Shown piece after piece: positions 9,525 through 20,889 of a DNA stretch of 64,000 nt (position 1 is its first letter; every line of letters begins with the position of its first letter). The notes under the pieces are model-generated. The model was not told the DNA's origin, searched no databases, and was given only the letters and a program-made list of their open reading frames with translations. The DNA comes from Mesorhabditis belari (Eukaryota; Nematoda; Chromadorea; Rhabditida; Rhabditidae): assembly GCA_958450365.1 (NCBI GenBank), contig CAUEEP010000911.1:310001-374000 (forward strand). Direction: 5' to 3'. Both the position numbers and the translations under genes were made by a program.

Positions 9525-10985
9525 GCCCATCTACGCCTTCTGAAAGCCCCTCTAGGCCTTCTGAAAGCCCTCTAGGCCTTCTGAAGGCCAATCTAGGCCC
9601 TCTGAAAACCCCTCTAGACCTGCTGAAGGCCAATCTAGGCCTTCTGAAAGCCCCTCTAGGCCTTCTGAAAGCCCCTCTAGGCCTTCTGAAAGCCCTCTAG
9701 GCCTTCTGAAAGCCCTCTAGGCCTTCTGAAAGCCCTCTACGCCTTCTGAAAGCCCCTCTAGGCCTTCTGAAAGCCCTCTAGGCCTTCTGAAAGCCCTCTA
9801 GGCCTTCTGAAAGCCCTCTACGCCTTCTGAAAGCCCCCTCTAGGCCTTCTGAAAGCCCTCTAGGCCTTCTGAAAGCCCTCTAGGCCTTCTGAAAGCCCTC
9901 TAGGCCTTCTGAAAGCCCCTCTAGGCCTTCTGAAAGCCCTCTAGGCCTTCTGAAAGCCCCTCTAGGCCTTCTGAAAGCCCTCTAGGCCTTCTGAAAGCCC
10001 TCTAGGCCTTCTGAAAGCCCTCTAGGCCTTCTGAAAGCCCCTCTAGGCCTTCTGAAAGCCCTCTAGGCCTTCTGAAAGCCCTCTAGGCCTTCTGAAAGCC
10101 CTCTAGGCCTTCTGAAAGCCCTCTACGCCTTCTGAAAGCCCCTCTAGGCCTTCTGAAAGCCCTCTAGGCCTTCTGAAAGCCCTCTAGGCCTTCTGAAAGC
10201 CCTCTAGGCCTTCTGAAAGCCCCTCTAGGCCTTCTGAAAGCCCTCTAGGCCTTCTGAAAGCCCCCTCTAGGCCTTCTGAAAGCCCTCTAGGCCTTCTGAA
10301 AGCCCTCTGGGCCTTCTGAAAGCCCTCTACGCCTTCTGAAAGCCCCTCTAGGCCTTCTGAAAGCCCTCTAGGCCTTCTGAAAGCCCTCTAGGCCTTCTGA
10401 AAGCCCTCTACGCCTTCTGAAAGCCCCTCTAGGCCTTCTGAAAGCCCTCTAGGCCTTCTGAAAGCCCTCTAGGCCTTCTGAAAGCCCTCTAGGCCTTCTG
10501 AAAGCCCTCTACGCCTTCTGAAAGCCCCTCTAGGCCTTCTGAAAGCCCTCTAGGCCTTCTGAAAGCCCTCTAGGCCTTCTGAAAGCCCTCTAGGCCTTCT
10601 GAAAGCCCCTCTAGGCCTTCTGAAAGCCCTCTAGGCCTTCTGAAAGCCCCTCTAGGCCTTCTGAAAGCCCTCTAGGCCTTCTGAAAGCCCTCTGGGCCTT
10701 CTGAAAGCCCTCTACGCCTTCTGAAAGCCCCTCTAGGCCTTCTGAAAGCCCTCTAGGCCTTCTGAAAGCCCTCTAGGCCTTCTGAAAGCCCTCTACGCCT
10801 TCTGAAAGCCCCTCTAGGCCTTCTGAAAGCCCTCTAGGCCTTCTGAAAGCCCTCTAGGCCTTCTGAAAGCCCTCTAGGCCTTCTGAAAGCCCCTCTAGGC
10901 CTTCTGAAAGCCCTCTAGGCCTTCTGAAAGCCCTCTAGGCCTTCTGAAAGCCCTCTAGGCCTTCTGAAAGCCCCTCTAGGCCTTC
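9525..10985. repeat. 20/21-bp satellite CTCTAGGCCTTCTGAAAGCC
   Basis: About 1.46 kb, more than 70 units of the 20-mer CTCTAGGCCTTCTGAAAGCC. A 21-bp form has one extra C, and ACGCC and GGGCC point variants occur. The 21-bp and ACGCC variants recur in the same order every few units (compare 10100-10330 with 10500-10720), indicating higher-order amplification. The 309 bp before it (9216-9524) are AT-rich with no gene seen. Confidence 0.97.
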
Positions 10986-11439
10986 TAAAGTCCCCCCAAG
11001 TGCCAGTGCCATAATTGTGAGCCACTCTGTAGTTTTATAGCTGACAGAGACCGGGATGTAAACCAGAAACAAGGCTCGGTCAGGCAAGACTTGAACTTCC
11101 TAGCTAGGACCCGGTTGGACCACTTTTGCCACTCACCTTCAAAATCCGTTTTCGGCTTGCTCAAATCCCTTTCTAAGGCCAGGGTAGACTAGGCCGTGTC
11201 CAGCTCACATTTTTGCGCCATTTAGTCTAGCTTGCAACCTAGATCACGAGTTAATCAGGTCAGCTAAACCTGGCCTGTCAAACGGCTCAAACCTAGGCCT
11301 AGTTTAGGTACAGATTGAGCGAATTAGCTGAGAACCAGGAATGTACGAAACGCAAAATGTCCAGGTCAGGCCGGAAGTCAGGATCTAGCCTGACCCTGGC
11401 CTGGTTTTACTTTTGAAACCAACCTAGGCCTCCCAGAAG
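10986..11439. other. No convincing gene
   Basis: Unique-looking sequence with many short AGGCCTAG and TAGGCC words, perhaps decayed satellite. No splice-flanked open frame was found. Confidence 0.4.
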
Positions 11440-11636
11440 CTAGGCCAGCCAGAAGCCAGTCCAGCTAGAAGCCAGTCCAGCTAGAAGCCAGTCCAGCCAG
11501 AAGCCAGCCCAGCTAGAAGTCAGTCCAGCTAGAAGCCAGTCCAGCTAGAAGCCAGTCCAGCTAGAAGCCAGTCCAGCTAGAAGCCAGTCCAGCTAGAAGT
11601 CAGTCCAGCTAGAAGCCAGTCCAGCAGCTGGCCTGG
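11440..11636. repeat. 16-bp AGCCAGTCCAGCTAGA minisatellite
   Basis: About 12 units of AGCCAGTCCAGCTAGA with minor variants (AGTCAG, CAGCCAGA). Confidence 0.92.
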
Positions 11637-12003
11637 CTTAATGACTTTTTCGTCCATCCCTGGTTAGACGCAGGTCTATGGGGTCTCAGGCTTAGGATCT
11701 CGCAACTTAAAGATCTATAATCATGCCCCAAAAATGCACCCACCCAGGGAAAGCTTTGATTTCAGAGACAAAAAAAGGCGATGTGTCTGTTTTGTGTGTA
11801 TAGAGTGGGCGGTAAGAAAAGGAAATGGATTGTTGAAGAGATCGCGTTGCGTCCATCTCCTTTTTTTGGGGCCTAAGAATCCTCGAATCTCTCACAACCC
11901 TTTACGCTGTCGTTGCCCTTCCCACTCCAGCCTTCTTATCCTCAGCATTGCTCTGCCCAGTTCCCCCTCCAGTTCCCCCTCAGCCACATTTTCTGTCCCC
12001 CAG

Positions 12004-12121
12004 GACCCACCCTATATAGATGGGATGATGATAGGTCTGCTTTGGAGCTCAAGCAGAGGATTTCTGTGCAGAGGATTTCGGAAAAGAGGACATTGGAAGC
12101 TTTGGAGTCTAGAAATTGCAA
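12004..12121 (+). CDS. Exon-like segment of unknown gene
   Basis: Follows the pyrimidine-rich acceptor TTTTCTGTCCCCCAG and ends at a possible donor CAA|GTACAA. The open frame reads PTLYRWDDDRSALELKQRIS then VQRISEKRTLEALESRNCK, a charged, probably helical sequence with protein-like composition. I do not recognise the family. The surrounding 11.64-12.36 kb has no other clear coding sequence. The donor is weak, so this is only a candidate. Confidence 0.3.
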
Positions 12122-12361
12122 GTACAACTATTTAGGATTCAAAATCGATGCAAGGTTAGAAATTATTTAATCAATGGCTTCTGTGAGGTCCAGGATGAGT
12201 AATTTGATCAAAGAGAGCTGTTAGAAAGGAGGAGTTGATCAAGAATTGGAGTAGATATCTAGTCTTCACTCTTAAAAAGTTTTTTGCGGCTTTTTGCGGT
12301 TTATTTTTAGGTTAACGACCTGTGTGATATCCAGGATTACCAAATTCAATCAAAAAATAAA

Positions 12362-12733
12362 ATCTCGAGGCTTTCCCGAGGCCCGAGGTTTTCCTGAGGC
12401 CCGAGGCTTTCCCGAGGCTTTCCCGAGGCTTTCCCGAGGCCCGAGGCTTTCCCAAGGCTTTCCTGAGGCCCGAGGCTTTCCCAAGGCCCGAGGCTTTCCC
12501 GAGGCCCGAGGCTTTCCCGAGGCCCGAGGCTTTCCCGAGCCTTTCCCGAGGCTTTCCCGAGGCCCGAGCCTTTCCCGAGGCTTTCCCGAGGCCCGAGGCT
12601 TTCCTGAGGCCCGAGGCTTTCCCAAGGCCCGAGGCTTTCCCGAGGCCCGAGGTTTTCCTGAGGCCCGAGGCTTTCCCGAGGCTTTCCCGAGGCTTTCCTG
12701 AGGCCCGAGGCTTTCCCGAGGCTTTCCCGAACC
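12362..12733. repeat. GAGGCTTTCCCGAGGCCC minisatellite
   Basis: About 370 bp built from GAGGCTTTCCC (11 bp) and GAGGCCC (7 bp) blocks in varying order. It follows a TGTGATATCCAG box at 12318. Gly/Lys/Pro/Arg frames in both directions are artefacts. Confidence 0.93.
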
Positions 12734-13356
12734 CTTAACGATCTCCCCACCATCGCTTCGAAGTCAGTCAATCCAAAAGTCAATCCCTTCAACTATTCAA
12801 TCCCTTCAACTATTCAACCCCTTCAACTATTTGTCTTCAATAGCTGCAGTGAGCTCCAGGATTACCAAATTTCATCAAAAAAATGAAAAATGACGGAATT
12901 CTCGGGCCTGGACCTTAACGATCTCGCCACCCTCGCAACGACGACTTTCGGGGGTTTTCGGCTCATATCGTTTCCCATAAAATGTGGCCCAGGCATCTTT
13001 TTTTTTGCGAATGTGTTCCCTTTTTCCTTTTCCATTTCGGAATTCATTGCGAATTCGCCGAATTTTCTCTTCTTTTTGCAATTTTTGGATTCTGAGCCGA
13101 GCTTATGGATTGAATGATGCGAATTTTTTTTTTTGGGGAAATTTTTGAAAAAATAACGTCATTTTGCGCAGCGTACGTGTCAAGCAAGCTCCACAGCAAG
13201 CTCACAGCAAGCAAGCATTTAATGAAAGTGAAATTGAAACCATTTTGATCCGGTTCAATTTGGGATCTGATCTGAAAAGCTGCAGCTTTAGATTGGGGCA
13301 TAAGTCTTTTACAGTCTTAATTACAATTGTTCTCAAATGGTGACTTCAGCATTGGA
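12734..13356. other. Intergenic; GC-rich island of unknown meaning
   Basis: A CG-richer island at about 12890-13000 is open in several frames on both strands (minus frame: DAWATFYGKRYEPKTPES; plus frame: FSGLDLNDLATLATTTFGG). I could not choose a strand or find a good donor/acceptor pair. The phrase CTTAACGATCTCNCCACC occurs at both 12725 and 12913. Confidence 0.35.
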
Positions 13357-13960
13357 TCTGGATGTCATGTAAGCTTTTCGTTTTGTTAGAAAACGATTTG
13401 ACTCATTTCTCAAAAAGTCGATTTTCGAGCCTTAGACTTTGAGGGATTTTGGGCGGATTTTTAAAGGCAAACTTTGTTTTTTTAAAAACCAAATGCTAAT
13501 CTGGATGTCATTTAAGCTTTTCGTTTTGTTAGAAAACGATTTGACTCATTTCTCAAAAAGTCGATTTTCGAGCCTTAGACTTTGAGGGATTTTGGGCGGA
13601 TTTTTAAAGGCAAACTTTCTTTTTTTAAAAAGCAAACGCTAATCTGGATGTCATGTAAGTTTTTCGTTGTGTTAGAAAACGATTTTACTCTTTTTCAAAA
13701 AAAACGGTTTTCGTGCTCTAGACTTTGAGGGATTTTGGGCCGATTTTACATGCAAATTTCGTTTTTTTAAAAAGCAAACTCTAATCTGGATGTCATTTCA
13801 GCTTTTCATTCTCTTAGAAAACGATTTTACTCATTTCTTAAAAAATCGACTTTTGAGCCTTAGACTTTGAGGGATTTTGGGCGGATTCTTAAATGCAAAT
13901 CTTGTTTTTTAAAAACCAAACGCTAATCTGGATGTCATGTAAGTTTCAAAGAAGAAAAAA
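13357..13960. repeat. About 142-bp satellite (CTGGATGTCAT box)
   Basis: Units begin CTAATCTGGATGTCAT at about 13357, 13502, 13644, 13787 and 13927, with spacings of 145, 142, 143 and 140 bp. The shared unit includes GTTAGAAAACGATTTGAC and GACTTTGAGGGATTTTGG. There is one CTGGA-box per unit, here on the plus strand. Confidence 0.93.
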
Positions 13961-14599
13961 AATGAAAAAATGAAGAAAGTGTCCAAATTTCGACTTCAGC
14001 ATCGGAGCAGTTTTGGGTGCTCGCTTTTGCGCATTTAAAACTCCACAAAAACAGCGACTTTTGAGAATTTGCCAAAAGCCATTTTGCACAGAAACAATCA
14101 AGCTTTTTCATAGTTCAAATAAAGATTTTGTTGGTGGCGGCATTATTTTAAAAAGACGTTTCAAAAAAAAAAATTGTAAAGAGGTAGCCTAAGCCATCAG
14201 CAGAATCACAGCCTGAATCATCAACAGAACAAAGACAAAAGCGCAAAAGACAAGAGCGCTTAAGTTAACGCGCATCGAGAGCAGGAAGGTTGAAAGGTTG
14301 AAAAGAAAAACGAAATCAGAAAAGCCAGAAAACCAGATTTCGCCTGTTTTCTAGGAATCAGGCAAAAGCGAAAAGCTTGAGCAAAATTGACGGGTTATAG
14401 AAATCTCACGAACAGATCTCGCGAAAAAAACAGAACAGTTCAAATTCTCGAGGAACACCCGGCAAAAAGGGAAAGCCCGCAAAAAAAAGCGTCCATTTTT
14501 GCCTAGTTTTCCCCATTTGAAATGCATGCTCGTCGCCACTCTTTTGCCCACTTTATCAGCTAAATCGTCTCGATGAAATTCAGACTTTTGCCCGTTTTT
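13961..14599. other. No convincing gene
   Basis: AT-rich unique-looking sequence between two satellite blocks. Only short open frames without splice context. Confidence 0.4.
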
Positions 14600-15790
14600 G
14601 AGCGATCTGGAACGCACAGCAAACTATGGGGCAAATAGAATAACGAAATTGGGGCAGGATAGGTTTTTGGAAAATTGTCGGAAGTTCGCGAGCTCTAATA
14701 GGCAAAATTGCCAATGAAAAACCTAGTTAGCATTGATTTTTGGCCAATCTGGAACGCACAGAAAACTATGGGAAAAATAGAATAACTATTTTCAGGCGAC
14801 AGTCAGTCAGGCGTTCAGTCAGGCGACACAGAAGATAATGCAATACTCCCAAACAAAACTATTAAGTGATATTAAGTAAATGAGGTGTATTCTAGTGTTC
14901 TATTCTAGTATTCTCTTTTTCAATTCCCCTCCCGGGTTTCATCCTAATATAGCATTTACGGTAAGCTGTAAGATGGGAATGAGCAAATCAAAACTTTTTG
15001 CTATTTATTTAATTTTTGGGTGATCTGGAACGCACAGCAAATTATGGGGTAAATAGAATAACGAAATTGGGAAAGGATAGGTTTTTGGAAAATAGTCGGA
15101 AGTTCTCGAGCTCTAATAGCCAAAATTGCCAGTGAAAAACCTCGTTTGCATTGATTTTTGACCGATCTGGAACGCACAGCAAACTATGGGACAAATAGAA
15201 TAACGAAATTGGGAAAGGATAGGTTTTTGGAAAATAGTCCGAAACTCTAGTAGCTTTAACCAGTAGAATTGCTAAAGAAAGATTTGTTTTTGTTTAATTT
15301 TTGAGCGATCTGGAACGCACAGCAAACTATGGGACAAATAGAATAACGAAATTGGGAAAGGATAGGTTTTTGGAAAATAGTCCGAAACTCTAGTAGCTTT
15401 AACCAGTAGAATTGCTAAAGAAAGATTTGTTTTTGTTTAATTTTTGAGCGATCTGGAACGCACAGCAAACTATGGGACAAATAGAATAACGAAATTGGGG
15501 AAGGATGAGTTTTTGGAAAATTGTCGGACGCGCTCATAGCTCTAATAAGTCAAATTGCCAATTAAAAACTTTGTTTGCATTGATTTTTGGTCGATCTGGA
15601 ACGCACAGCAAACTATGGGACAAATAGAATAACGAAATTGGGGAAGGATAAGTTTTTAGAAAATTGTCGGACGCGCTCATAGCTCCTATACCTCTAATAA
15701 GCAAAATTGCCAATGAAAAACTTTGTTTGGATTTATTTGCAGATCTGGAACGCATCTGGAAACACCAATCTGGAACGCACAGAAATCTTT
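14600..15790. repeat. About 142-bp satellite (CTGGAACGCACAG box), block A
   Basis: CTGGAACGCACAGCAAAC or close variants occur at about 14607, 14749, 15026, 15167, 15309, 15452 and 15597, with degraded copies near 15745-15775. The rest of the unit includes ATAGAATAACGAAATTGGG and GGATAGGTTTTTGGAAAA. The extra gap between 14749 and 15026 holds a 170-bp unique insert (AATACTCCCAAACAAAAC onward) that also occurs at 17682. Confidence 0.94.
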
Positions 15791-16199
15791 GGCCAATCCA
15801 GAATGCCAAAAATGGCCAAAATCAGCAATTTCATTTTTCTGAGGTGTCAAATTTTCGAAATTTTTTCCAAAATCGAAAAAATCCCAAACTGACTTGCGAA
15901 AAAATTGTTGTGAGCTCCAAAACGCAAAAAAATTTCTCAAAAACTCATCGCTTATAAATAATTTTTGAAATTTCGTGAAGGAAAGCGAAAATGCGAAATT
16001 TTTTTTTCGATTTCCCTCGGGATTCGTTTAAAAGTGAAGAAAATAAGAAAATAAGTCCAAATTTTGAACAAAACTAAAATAAAACTCAAAAATGATTCTA
16101 TTTTCGCAACAAATTCTCCCCAGACATTGTAAATCAGAAGAAAGAAATCAGAAAAGAATTCTTGGAGAGCTCAAATGTCAGTGAAGGGGGAGAGAGGGG

Positions 16200-17015
16200 A
16201 GGTGACGCGTTCCGAGACGTTCCGAGAAAGTCAGATTGAAACTTTTCAAGTCCAAAAAGTTTGCAATATCGAGAATGCACTCCAGTTTGGTGTTTGGAAA
16301 AGAAATTTCACTTCAATTTCGCGATTTTCAATCAATTTTGTGTCAATAGATCAATTTCTGAAAAACCAAATTGCAAAAAGCTTCAGAGAATGGAATTCTA
16401 AAGCTCAAAAGCTTACATGACTTCCAGTTTGAAGTTTTAAACCAAAACCGAAGCTTATTCATTGTATGGAATCAAGAAAATCGCTCGGTGAAGCTTCAAA
16501 CTGGTATGAAAAGTGAGAAAGCCGAAAAAAAGGTAATTTTAACAAACTAAGGTCAAGTGTGAGCTCCAATTTGGTTAATTTACAATAGCAGACCCCTCGA
16601 AATAGCGTTTTTTTGGGACAGAAGGGGAGAGAAAGGAGATGACCCGTTCCGAGACGTTCCGAGAAAGTCAAATCGAAACTTTTTAAGTCCAAAAGGTTTG
16701 CAATATGCAAAATGCACTCCAGTTTGGCGTTTAGAAAAGAAATTTCGCAGTTTTGATTCAATTTTGGTTCCATTTTGTGGCATTAGATCAATATCTTAGA
16801 AACGAAATTGCAAAAAACCTCCGAGAATGGAATTCTAACGCTCAAAAGCTTACATGACTTCCAGTTTGAGGTTTTAAACCGAAGCCGAAGCTTATTCATT
16901 GTATGGAATCAAGAAAATTGCTCGATGAAGCTTCAAACTGGTATGAAAGGTGGGAAAGCCGAAAAGGAGGTATTTTTAACAAACTAGAATCAAGCGTGAG
17001 CTCCAATTTGGTGAT
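16200..17015. repeat. 437-bp higher-order repeat made of three box-bearing subunits
   Basis: GTTCCGAGACGTTCCGAG recurs at about 16208 and 16645 (period 437). Within each 437-bp unit there are three boxes of the NNNTCCAG type: GCACTCCAG, GACTTCCAG and GAGCTCCAA, at about 16270, 16422 and 16564, then 16706, 16856 and 16998. Spacing is 142-152 bp although the three subunits differ in sequence. The preceding 15.79-16.2 kb is AT-rich without a gene. Confidence 0.85.
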
Positions 17016-17214
17016 AAATAACGTCAAAAACTCTAATAGAAGCCCCTCTCCAATAGAAGCCCCGTAACCCCTCGAAATCTCGTTTTTGGGACATTTTTTG
17101 ACGAGAATGAATCGAATTCGGCATAAATATGCAAATATCATCGGCATTTTTTCAAATTCGAGCTCACAGCTCTCGTGCTAAATGTTTCAAGTGGATGGGA
17201 GCGAAAAAAGTCGA

Positions 17215-17640
17215 ATGGCCGACATAGTCAAATCTGGATTTCATGGAAATGCCCTCGAAACAAAGTAATTTTATAGTGTGACTTCCAGCTTGACTGATAA
17301 GTGTGTTTTGGAAAGTCTTGTAGTTCAGGAAGGTTGTTAAACTTGACCAAAGTCGAACGGCCGACATAGTCAGATCTGGATCTCATGGAAATGCCCTCGA
17401 AACAAAGTAATTTTATAGTGTGACTTCCAGCTTGACTGATAAGTGTGTTTTGGAAAGTCTTGTAGTTCAGGAAGGTTGTTAAACTTGACCAAAGTCGAAC
17501 GGCCGACATAGTCAGATCTGGATCTCATGGAAATGCCCTCGAAACAAAGTAATTTTATAGTGTGACTTCCAGCTTGACTGATAAGTGTGTTTTGGAAAGT
17601 CTTGTAGTTCAGGAAGGTTGTTAAACTTGATCAAAGTCGA
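17215..17640. repeat. About 143-bp satellite, three near-identical units with two boxes each
   Basis: The phrase GTCGAACGGCCGACATAG and following 140 bp repeat three times with very few differences. Each unit holds ATCTGGATCTCATGG and, about 50 bp later, TGTGACTTCCAGCTTG, so the box is present in both orientations. High identity suggests recent amplification. Confidence 0.92.
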
Positions 17641-17681
17641 ACAGCATTATCGCCCTCACCAAAAAGAAAGGTGGGGGCAAT

Positions 17682-18480
17682 AATACTCCCAAACAAAACT
17701 ATTAAGTGATATTAAGTAAATGAGGTGTATTCTAGTGTTCTATTCTAGTATTCTCTTTTTCAATTCCCCTCCCGGGTTTCATCCTAATATAGTATTTACG
17801 GTAAGCTGCAAGATGGGAATGAGCAAATCAAAACTTTTTGCTATTTATTTAATTTTTGGGTGATCTGGAACGCACAGCAAATTATGGGGTAAATAGAATA
17901 ACGAAATTGGGAAAGGATAGGTTTTTGGGAAATAGTCGGAAGTTCTCGAGCTCTAATAGGCAAAATTGCCAGTGAAAAACCTCGTTTGCATTGATTTTTG
18001 ACCGATCTGGAACGCACAGCAAATTATGGGGTAAATAGAATAACGAAATTGGGAAAGGATAGGTTTTTGGAAAATAGTCGGAAGTTCTCGAGCTCTAATA
18101 GCCAAAATTGCCAGTGAAAAACCTCGTTTGCATTGATTTTTGACCGATCTGGAACGCACAGCAAACTATGGGACAAATAGAATAACGAAATTGGGGAAGG
18201 ATAGATTTTTGGAAAATAGTCCGAAACTCTAGTAGCTTTAACCAGTAAAATTGCTAAAGAAAGATTTGTTTTTGTTTAATTTTTGAGCGATCTGGAACGC
18301 ACAGCAAACTATGGGACAAATAGAATAACGAAATTTTGAAAGGATAGGTTTTTGGAAAATAGTCGGAAGCTCTCATAGCTTTAACAGCTCTAATAAGCAA
18401 GATTGCCAATGAAAAACCTTGTTTACATTTATTTTGGCCAATCTGGAACGCACAGGAATTTTTGGCCAATCCAGAATGCC
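17682..18480. repeat. Satellite block B, segmental copy of block A
   Basis: From AATACTCCCAAACAAAAC the sequence matches 14845 onward, including CCCCTCCCGGGTTTCATCC and the following CTGGAACGCACAG units at about 17870, 18008, 18150 and 18293. The insert and satellite units were therefore copied together. Confidence 0.92.
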
Positions 18481-18814
18481 AAATCTGATGAAAGAGCGGG
18501 AAAATTACAGAAATTTTAGGAATTGCGAAAAAATCGATGTCGAAACCTAAAGAAATCCGGAAAAACGAAGAAAAACGAAGAAAATTGATGGAAATTGATG
18601 GAAATTGGGTTGAATGATAAGTAGTTCCTTATTTTCATTCAAAAGAGAGAGTTTGAAAGGGGAAAGGGGAATGAAATAGATGAAATGGATGAAATGGATG
18701 AAATGAGGTACTCAGGGATAAGCCCCGCCCCTTTTTTTCCCTTCATATCATCAACCATAAATCTCGAGCCCATTTCCTGAAAATTTGCTCTTTTACGAAA
18801 AAACAACGATGGGA

Positions 18815-19150
18815 CAATTGAATGTGACATCCAGATCCGCAAATTTTTGATTCAAAATGGGAAAAGCTTTTGTTTGGCGAGAGTTGAAGGCTTGATCTCA
18901 GAATGATTGAAGCCAACTTCTTCAAAAGCTTCTCTTTATCAAAAAAAATGATCAACTAGTCGAATGCTATCCAGATCAGCAAATTTTTGATTCAAAATGG
19001 GGAAAGCTTTTGTTTGGTGAGAGTTGAAGGCTTGGTCTCAGACTGGTTGAAGTCAACTTCTTTAAAAACTTCTCTTTATCAAAAAAAAATGATCAACTAG
19101 TCGAATGCTATCCAGATCGGCAAATTTTTGATTCAAAATGGGGAAAGCCT
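18815..19150. repeat. About 141-bp satellite (GCTATCCAGATC box)
   Basis: Three units with TCCAGATCNGCAAATTTTTG at about 18829, 18970 and 19112, preceded by AAAAATGATCAACTAGTCG in two of them. One box per unit. Confidence 0.88.
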
Positions 19151-19914
19151 TTGGAAATCAAAAGTTATGGACTCAAAATCGGACTGACTCTGACTCTGAC
19201 TGACTCTGACTGACTCTGACAGACTCTGACAGACTCTGACAGACTCTGACTTCGGCCAGGTCAAACCAACCGACTCAAATTTGCTTTTCGTTACCAGAAT
19301 CGGAAAGTTGATGCTAACTTTAGACAAATCTATTCTCAAATTGAACGTTTGCTTCGAATTAAAAGAATAAATTGGGTAATTGAACCAGGGAAACAACCAG
19401 AAATTTGCCATTTGCCACCCTCAACTCCGAATCAAAACAAATGACGAGAGCAAGCGGAAATCCGCCTTCACTCTAGCCTTTTTTCGTCTTTTCCTTATTT
19501 TTCGTCTTTTCCTCATTTTTTGGGTCAGTTGGCACACGCGTTTCGCATTCTTTTCCCCTTGGAAAAGCAATGAGTGAACTTTTGAAGAGAAAAAAAAACA
19601 ACATTCTTGCCATTTTTCTGGCTAGATTGTTGTCATTTGGTGATGGAAGATCAATTACGCGCTGGATGACTGAAAAGTGAAAAGCGCTGGATGAAAATGT
19701 TTACTCAAAATTCGCTTATTCGGCAAATTTTCAGTGAGTAACTCGGGGTTTGAGTCATGCAAAAATTTGTGAAGTCTGAAAAAGCCTGAAAAGGTTTTTA
19801 AGCTAAGATTTTTTAAATATTCAAATTAACGACTTTTCTTTTTATCTGGATGCCAAAAGCCAAAAAATGGCATTATTCTGGAAAGTTTCTGGATTTCTGG
19901 AAAGATTAGACAAA
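19151..19914. other. No convincing gene; small GACTCTGACT array
   Basis: A short 10/11-bp array (GACTGACTCTGACA) lies at about 19183-19250. The rest is AT-rich without splice-flanked coding sequence. Confidence 0.4.
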
Positions 19915-20575
19915 GCTAGGTCCGACCAGGCCAGGCTAGACCAGGCTAGACCAGGCTAGACTAGACTAGGCTAGACCAGGCCAGGCTAGACTAGGCTAGA
20001 CCAGACCAGGCTAGACCCGGCTAGACCAGGCTAGACCAGGCTAGACCAGGCCAGGCTAGACCAGGCTAGACTAGACCAGGCTAGACCAGGTTAGACCAGA
20101 CCAGGCTAGACCCGGCTAGACCAGGCTAGACCCGGCTAGACCAGGCTAGACCAGGCTAGACCAGGCTAGACCAGGCCAGGCTAGACCAGGCTAGACCAGG
20201 CTAGACCAGGCTAGACCAGGCTAGACCAGGCCAGGCTAGACCAGGCTAGACTAGACCAGGCTAGACCAGGCTAGACTAGACCAGGCTAGACCAGGCTAGA
20301 CTAGACCAGGCTAGGCCAGGCTAGGCCAGGCTAGACCAGGCCAGGCTAGACCAGGCTAGACTAGACCAGGCTAGACCCGGCTAGACCAAGCTAGACCAGG
20401 TCAGTCCAGTCCAGTTCAGTCCAGGCTAGACCAGGCCAGTTCAGTCCCGCCTAGAGCAGACCGGTTCAGTCTAGTCTAGACTAAGCCAGGCCAGTCCAAG
20501 CTAGACCAGGCCAGTTCAGTCTAGGCTAGACCAGCCCAGTTCAGTCCAGCCTAGACCAGGCCAGGCTAGCCTTGT
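19915..20575. repeat. 10-bp CTAGACCAGG satellite
   Basis: About 660 bp of CTAGACCAGG with CCAGG, CTAGACTAGA and CCCGG variants, drifting to CAGTCCAGTTCAGT at the right end. Confidence 0.95.
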
Positions 20576-20706
20576 TTTGTTTTGTCTGAAAACCTTTCGA
20601 ACAACCCTAGCCCTCAATATCTTCCAATTAGAACATTCTTATAAATCAATTTTCTTATCAATAAATTTTCTAAATAAATTCTGAAAAGACGATAAATAGA
20701 GACATA

Positions 20707-20889
20707 AATTCGAGGAAAGCAATTCTTGGGTGGCTGGATGAACGACTGGGAGTCGATCGTGTGGTCCTGGCAAGGCCAAATCCCCTGGGGACCCATTTTG
20801 GGGGGATGTGGGTGGGGGAAAGAGACCCATCCAGGAGAGATGATCAGTTTGAGTCTAGGTTAGAGGCTGAATGGGCCAAAGAGCAGTAG
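20707..20889 (+). CDS. Exon-like open segment of unknown gene
   Basis: Plus-strand frame ending at TAG (20887) with protein-like composition: ILGWLDERLGVDRVVLAR, then PNPLGTHFGGMWVGERDPSR, then RDDQFESRLEAEWAKEQ. No good acceptor is visible upstream. The minus strand is also open after a CCCCAG acceptor (DLALPGPHDRLPVVHPATQ), so strand is uncertain. Not recognised. Confidence 0.25.
   Translation, partial: NSRKAILGWLDERLGVDRVVLARPNPLGTHFGGMWVGERDPSRRDDQFESRLEAEWAKEQ

Noticed and set aside
9525..10985. Possible telomere array (AGGCCT-rich)
   Set aside because: The unit is 20-21 bp and does not contain TTAGGC; only the short array at 4119-4217 fits the nematode hexamer.
12294..12792. Proline/glycine-rich open frames
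   Set aside because: Arise from GAGGCTTTCCC/GAGGCCC minisatellite; no unique coding flanks.
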